Positions 61,341 to 64,000 of a DNA stretch of 64,000 nt are shown piece by piece. Source of the DNA: Utricularia gibba (taxonomy: Eukaryota; Streptophyta; Magnoliopsida; Lamiales; Lentibulariaceae); contig NEEC01000017.1 in assembly GCA_002189035.1 (NCBI GenBank), positions 1,674,001 through 1,738,000 of the forward strand, read 5' to 3'. Numbering within the stretch: the first letter of the stretch is position 1; each line of letters starts with the position of its first letter. The notes under the pieces were generated by a model, which did no database searches, was not told the origin of the DNA, and was given only the letters and a program-made list of their open reading frames with translations. Position numbers and translations under genes: made by a program.

Positions 61341-61880
61341 TCAGGAATGGCATTGCAAACAAACAAAGAAATGATCAAGCTGAACCTTGGAAATAGTCTT
61401 GCTTATTTGTGCTCCTTCTTGAAGATCTTCACCTGGCGAAGCTAAACAATCTCTAGGAGTTTCAAATGAAGACAGCGAAAACTGCTTAGAAGCCAAGCTC
61501 ACATTGAAGTAAATCACCCCAGAGCTAGGAATATCCACACGGATTTCAATCACGGGAAGCCATAGAAATAAATCCTGTGCTGAAATTCCCGAAAGACCTT
61601 CGATCTGCCCGTACCGAAGTGTACCCGTTACATTCATACTGTAGAGGATCACACTCTCGAACTTGGTATTGCAAGCGTGATCCAAATGAACTTGGAACTT
61701 CCCAGAATCGTCCAAGCTGAAATTTTTCACCCCTTTAGGGAGCAAACCCATTGGGAGACCATAGTTCTTCAGAACCTGATAAACCGATCCCGATTCCGAA
61801 TTAGAAGCCGCCGCCATCAGCAATGAACAGCAGACGACGAAAGCCACCAGATGTATGATAAAATGTCGCAGTAACGGCAT
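61341..61880 (-). CDS. DUF538 secreted-type protein
   Basis: Plant DUF538 family (SVB-like), small secreted or endomembrane proteins that may bind lipids or pectin fragments; function is poorly known. The frame at 61341-61880 encodes 179 aa. The start MPLLRHFIIHLVAFVVCCSL is a signal peptide to about residue 26. The DUF538 core is VYQVLKNYGLPMGLLPKGVK, KFQVHLDHACNTKFESVILY, TLRYGQIEGLSGISAQDLFL and WLPVIEIRVDIPSSGVIYFN. After the conserved PRDCLASPGEDL the last about 30 residues look atypical. A GT at about 61386 right after the TISK codons could be a splice donor, so the true C-terminus may be in a further exon to the left. Divergent from the calmodulin-like gene. Confidence 0.85.
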   Translation of the reverse strand: MPLLRHFIIHLVAFVVCCSLLMAAASNSESGSVYQVLKNYGLPMGLLPKGVKNFSLDDSGKFQVHLDHACNTKFESVILYSMNVTGTLRYGQIEGLSGISAQDLFLWLPVIEIRVDIPSSGVIYFNVSLASKQFSLSSFETPRDCLASPGEDLQEGAQISKTISKVQLDHFFVCLQCHS

Positions 61881-62714
61881 TTTCAGATATTCCCAACTAT
61901 CCAGAAACTGAAACCCCCCGCTCTCCCGGCTCCAACCGCACCTATATCGGCCCTTTGGCGGCGGCGCAAGAACAACAGCGCCGGAGAGGAAAAAATCCCA
62001 ATCTGCGAACAGGGATTTATCAATTATTGGTGGTGAAGCAGCGGCAGAGTTTTACAACTTGGGGAGAAGATACCCTGAGCACAAGCTGGACACACCGCCA
62101 AGGAGTGGGCGACGGACGGCGTGAGTGGACGCTTCTGATTGGTTGGAATATAGCAAATTATCGCCACGCGCTAGGCGGCGAGTCGGGAACACACGCAAGT
62201 ACGATGAATCAGAACCGCGTGGTCCACTCTGCGGTAGATTTACAACAACAGTAGAAAATTCGTATTCATTACTCAAACATGAAATTACGGTCCTATCCTC
62301 GAATCATAAGTAATATTACTGATTTATCCTCCAAAACCTAATGGTCGTTTAATTAACGAGCATTTAAATTAAATATATTTAAATTTACTCAAAAAATTAA
62401 TTAATTTTTTTAATTTTTTTAAAATACGAAATGTGAATTTAGATTTGGATAAAAAAGCTGTAATTATTGCTAAGAATGTGAGGGGCTTCCCGTAATTTAC
62501 TCCGTTTTTTACTCCTCCGACCTCTGCATAATAACGATCCAGACATGACACACAGTACGGAAATCATTTGAGCTTTTCGTCAAACACCTTGAGATCAATA
62601 CCTCATTTTTCCGCCGCCGGTTGATTCTCAAAGTCATGTTTGATCGGTGATTTCTTCACCGCTCTGATTTTCGTGGAATTCGAGACCGCGTCTTCTCTCG
62701 GTTACACCGGATCG
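61881..62714. promoter_or_regulatory. Divergent upstream region of DUF538 and CML genes
   Basis: 834 bp between divergent starts. GC-richer leader-like sequence adjoins both genes, with an AT-rich centre at 62330-62470. No coding exon or clear motif cluster was found. Confidence 0.5.
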
Positions 62715-63184
62715 ATGTCGACAATGGCGGCTTCCGAGCTTCGTCGAGTGTTCTCAATGTTCGACCGGAACGGGGACGGTAAAATCAGCCGCAAAGAGCT
62801 TAGCGAGTCGCTAGAGAAGCTAGGGATCCACATCCCGGACAAGGAGCTCAAGGTAATGCTGGAAAATATCGATGTGAACGGCGATGGATACGTGGACGTC
62901 GAGGAGTTCGGCGCGCTGTACACGGCGATAATGGAAGGGACGACAGGGGAGACGAAGAGGACGACATGCGCGAGGCGTTCAAGGTATTTGATCAAAATGG
63001 GGATGGATTCATAACCGGCGATGAACTTTGGACCGTGCTCGCGTCTCTCGGATTGAAGCAAGGGAGGACTCTTGAGGATTGCAAGCGGATGATCACGAAA
63101 GTCGACGTCGACGGCGACGGACGAGTCAACTTCGACGAGTTCCGGCAGATGATGAAGCAAGGCGGGTTCGCGGCATTGAGTTGA
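62715..63184 (+). CDS. Calmodulin-like protein with four EF hands (CML3/5/7 type), 1-nt frameshift
   Basis: Ca2+ sensor of the calmodulin-like family. Start chosen at ATG 62715 ([16 protein letters not shown]); another Met lies three codons on. Four canonical EF loops begin [39 protein letters not shown] and [13 protein letters not shown], and the C-terminus [11 protein letters not shown] is typical of the CML3/7 subgroup. Loops 1-2 and loops 3-4 are in different frames. The break is at about 62945-62955 (GGGGAGACG), where one more G would give the expected acidic linker ([18 protein letters not shown]). With that base the protein is 156 aa, the normal length, in one exon. As written, translation stops at about 63013. 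Confidence 0.9.
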
Positions 63185-64000
63185 GTTAATCCGACGTCGT
63201 TTGCCGATAGATTTGTTTCCGATGGCATGGTATGTGTCTCATCATACGATGTACATGTGACATGAGAAAGATTTGGTTTGGCTTTCCAAAATGGTGTAAA
63301 AATGGTTTTGCTATCTACATCTCCATTTCCTTTTTTGGTTGAACATAAAGGGCGGGCTGGGGCTTAGTGGGCTATAGGCCCAATAATATAGGCCCATTAG
63401 GAATAAATGGGCTACATGGCTGGTCGATGCCCGTACTTCACTGATTTTGACAAGTCTCCGTGTTGTCAATGTGAACGGTCACTGGATTTGGCGCATGAAT
63501 TGATTCTCCGGTCAAGATGGCAAAAGTCCTCATTTTCCTCGTCAGCGAAACCTCTTTTGTTCCTTTGTTGACTTGGCCTTCCCTGCGAAAGACTCAGGGA
63601 GATCATCGCAGGGCAAAGCTTTGATCACCGAAACTTCTGGGAAGTCTCTCCAGAGGCGAAGAAACACCGGTCAAGTGTAAAACTTCCAGTATATGATTCA
63701 CATGAGGTAAGGTGTTTTGTTTCCCTGCGTACCTGTTTCGGGAATTTTCTATGTCCGAGGTATATTTTAATTATATGTGATTGTGCATTTGTTGTTTTGT
63801 TGGGTTTTGCGGCTTTGATCTTCATACTTGTGGTTACTCACTCATTGTGGTTATTGAAGATCGTTGTTTCTTTTTCTTGGTATTATTCTTTGGTGCTCAG
63901 GGACTCCAGTTTTTCTGTTGTAGTTGATGCGGCAATAAACTAGTGCTTTGTGTTAGAATTATTGAGGTTGTTGTCGTGCAGATTTTTGTTTGTGGGATTG
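63185..64000 (+). promoter_or_regulatory. CML 3' flank, site II cluster and possible 5' leader exon of next gene
   Basis: After the CML 3' flank, 63356-63420 holds five site II-type elements (GTGGGCT, AGGCCCA twice, TGGGCT). 63480-63706 then looks like an exon of balanced composition ending CATGAG|GTAAGG, a strong splice donor, followed by T-rich intron-like sequence to the window edge. A promoter and 5' leader exon of a plus-strand gene lying beyond the window would explain this; no conserved protein is visible. Confidence 0.4.

Overview
The window is nuclear DNA from a flowering plant, almost certainly a eudicot. Genes have many small exons with GT-AG introns and lie in AT-rich intergenic DNA. 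Every recognisable product has a plant orthologue: phospholipase D alpha, SHINE-type AP2/ERF, REC, (6-4) photolyase UVR3, DUF630/632, DUF538, PTI1-like kinase. I cannot fix the species; some protein spellings look asterid-like, but that is weak. Exon coordinates below were built by hand from splice signals, reading-frame phase and remembered family sequences; no alignment was run.

Layout, left to right. 1-7206 (-) is a REC/CLU-domain gene cut by the left edge. It faces FPG1 (7882-10384, +), a base-excision-repair glycosylase carrying a pair of alternative exons. FPG1 converges on HUS1 (10764-11723, -), a subunit of the 9-1-1 checkpoint clamp. NRPB10 (12214-13007), a CUE-domain protein (13855-15391), a PTI1-like kinase (15836-17140), a small uncharacterised protein (19454-19978) and PLD alpha (21134-23987) follow, all on the minus strand. 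On the plus strand come a SHINE/WIN1-like AP2/ERF gene (26281-26914) and a glyoxalase-fold protein (30412-31480), separated by about 3.5 kb of AT-rich repeat-bearing DNA. Then come UVR3 (32332-35015, -), coatomer beta' (36259-42564, -), RTEL1 helicase (43461-49988, +), an LEA2 membrane protein (50559-51508, -), a DUF630/DUF632 protein (51765-54248, -), two tandem IST1-like ESCRT genes (55508-56754 and 58059-59433, -), a DUF538 protein (61341-61880, -) and a four-EF-hand calmodulin-like protein (62715-63184, +). A possible 5' leader exon of a further gene lies near the right edge.

The genes are independent plant transcription units, not operons. Four of them (FPG1, HUS1, UVR3, RTEL1) act in genome maintenance, and FPG1 and HUS1 are immediate convergent neighbours. 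From memory, several neighbours are also close together in Arabidopsis (the At1g52 block: FPG1, HUS1, PTI1-like kinase, PLD alpha 2, coatomer beta', DUF630/632, LEA, IST1-like; and the At1g15 block: REC3, SHN1, a glyoxalase). The grouping is therefore probably old synteny rather than a new system.

The most striking sequence-level pattern is that four otherwise well-conserved genes (REC, SHINE, glyoxalase, CML) each need exactly one extra base in one coding exon to restore the family frame. Two or three of the sites are in G/C runs. Residual assembly deletions are the simplest explanation. The best biological signal is the FPG1 exon pair, which is only 45 bp apart and so cannot both be spliced into one mRNA.
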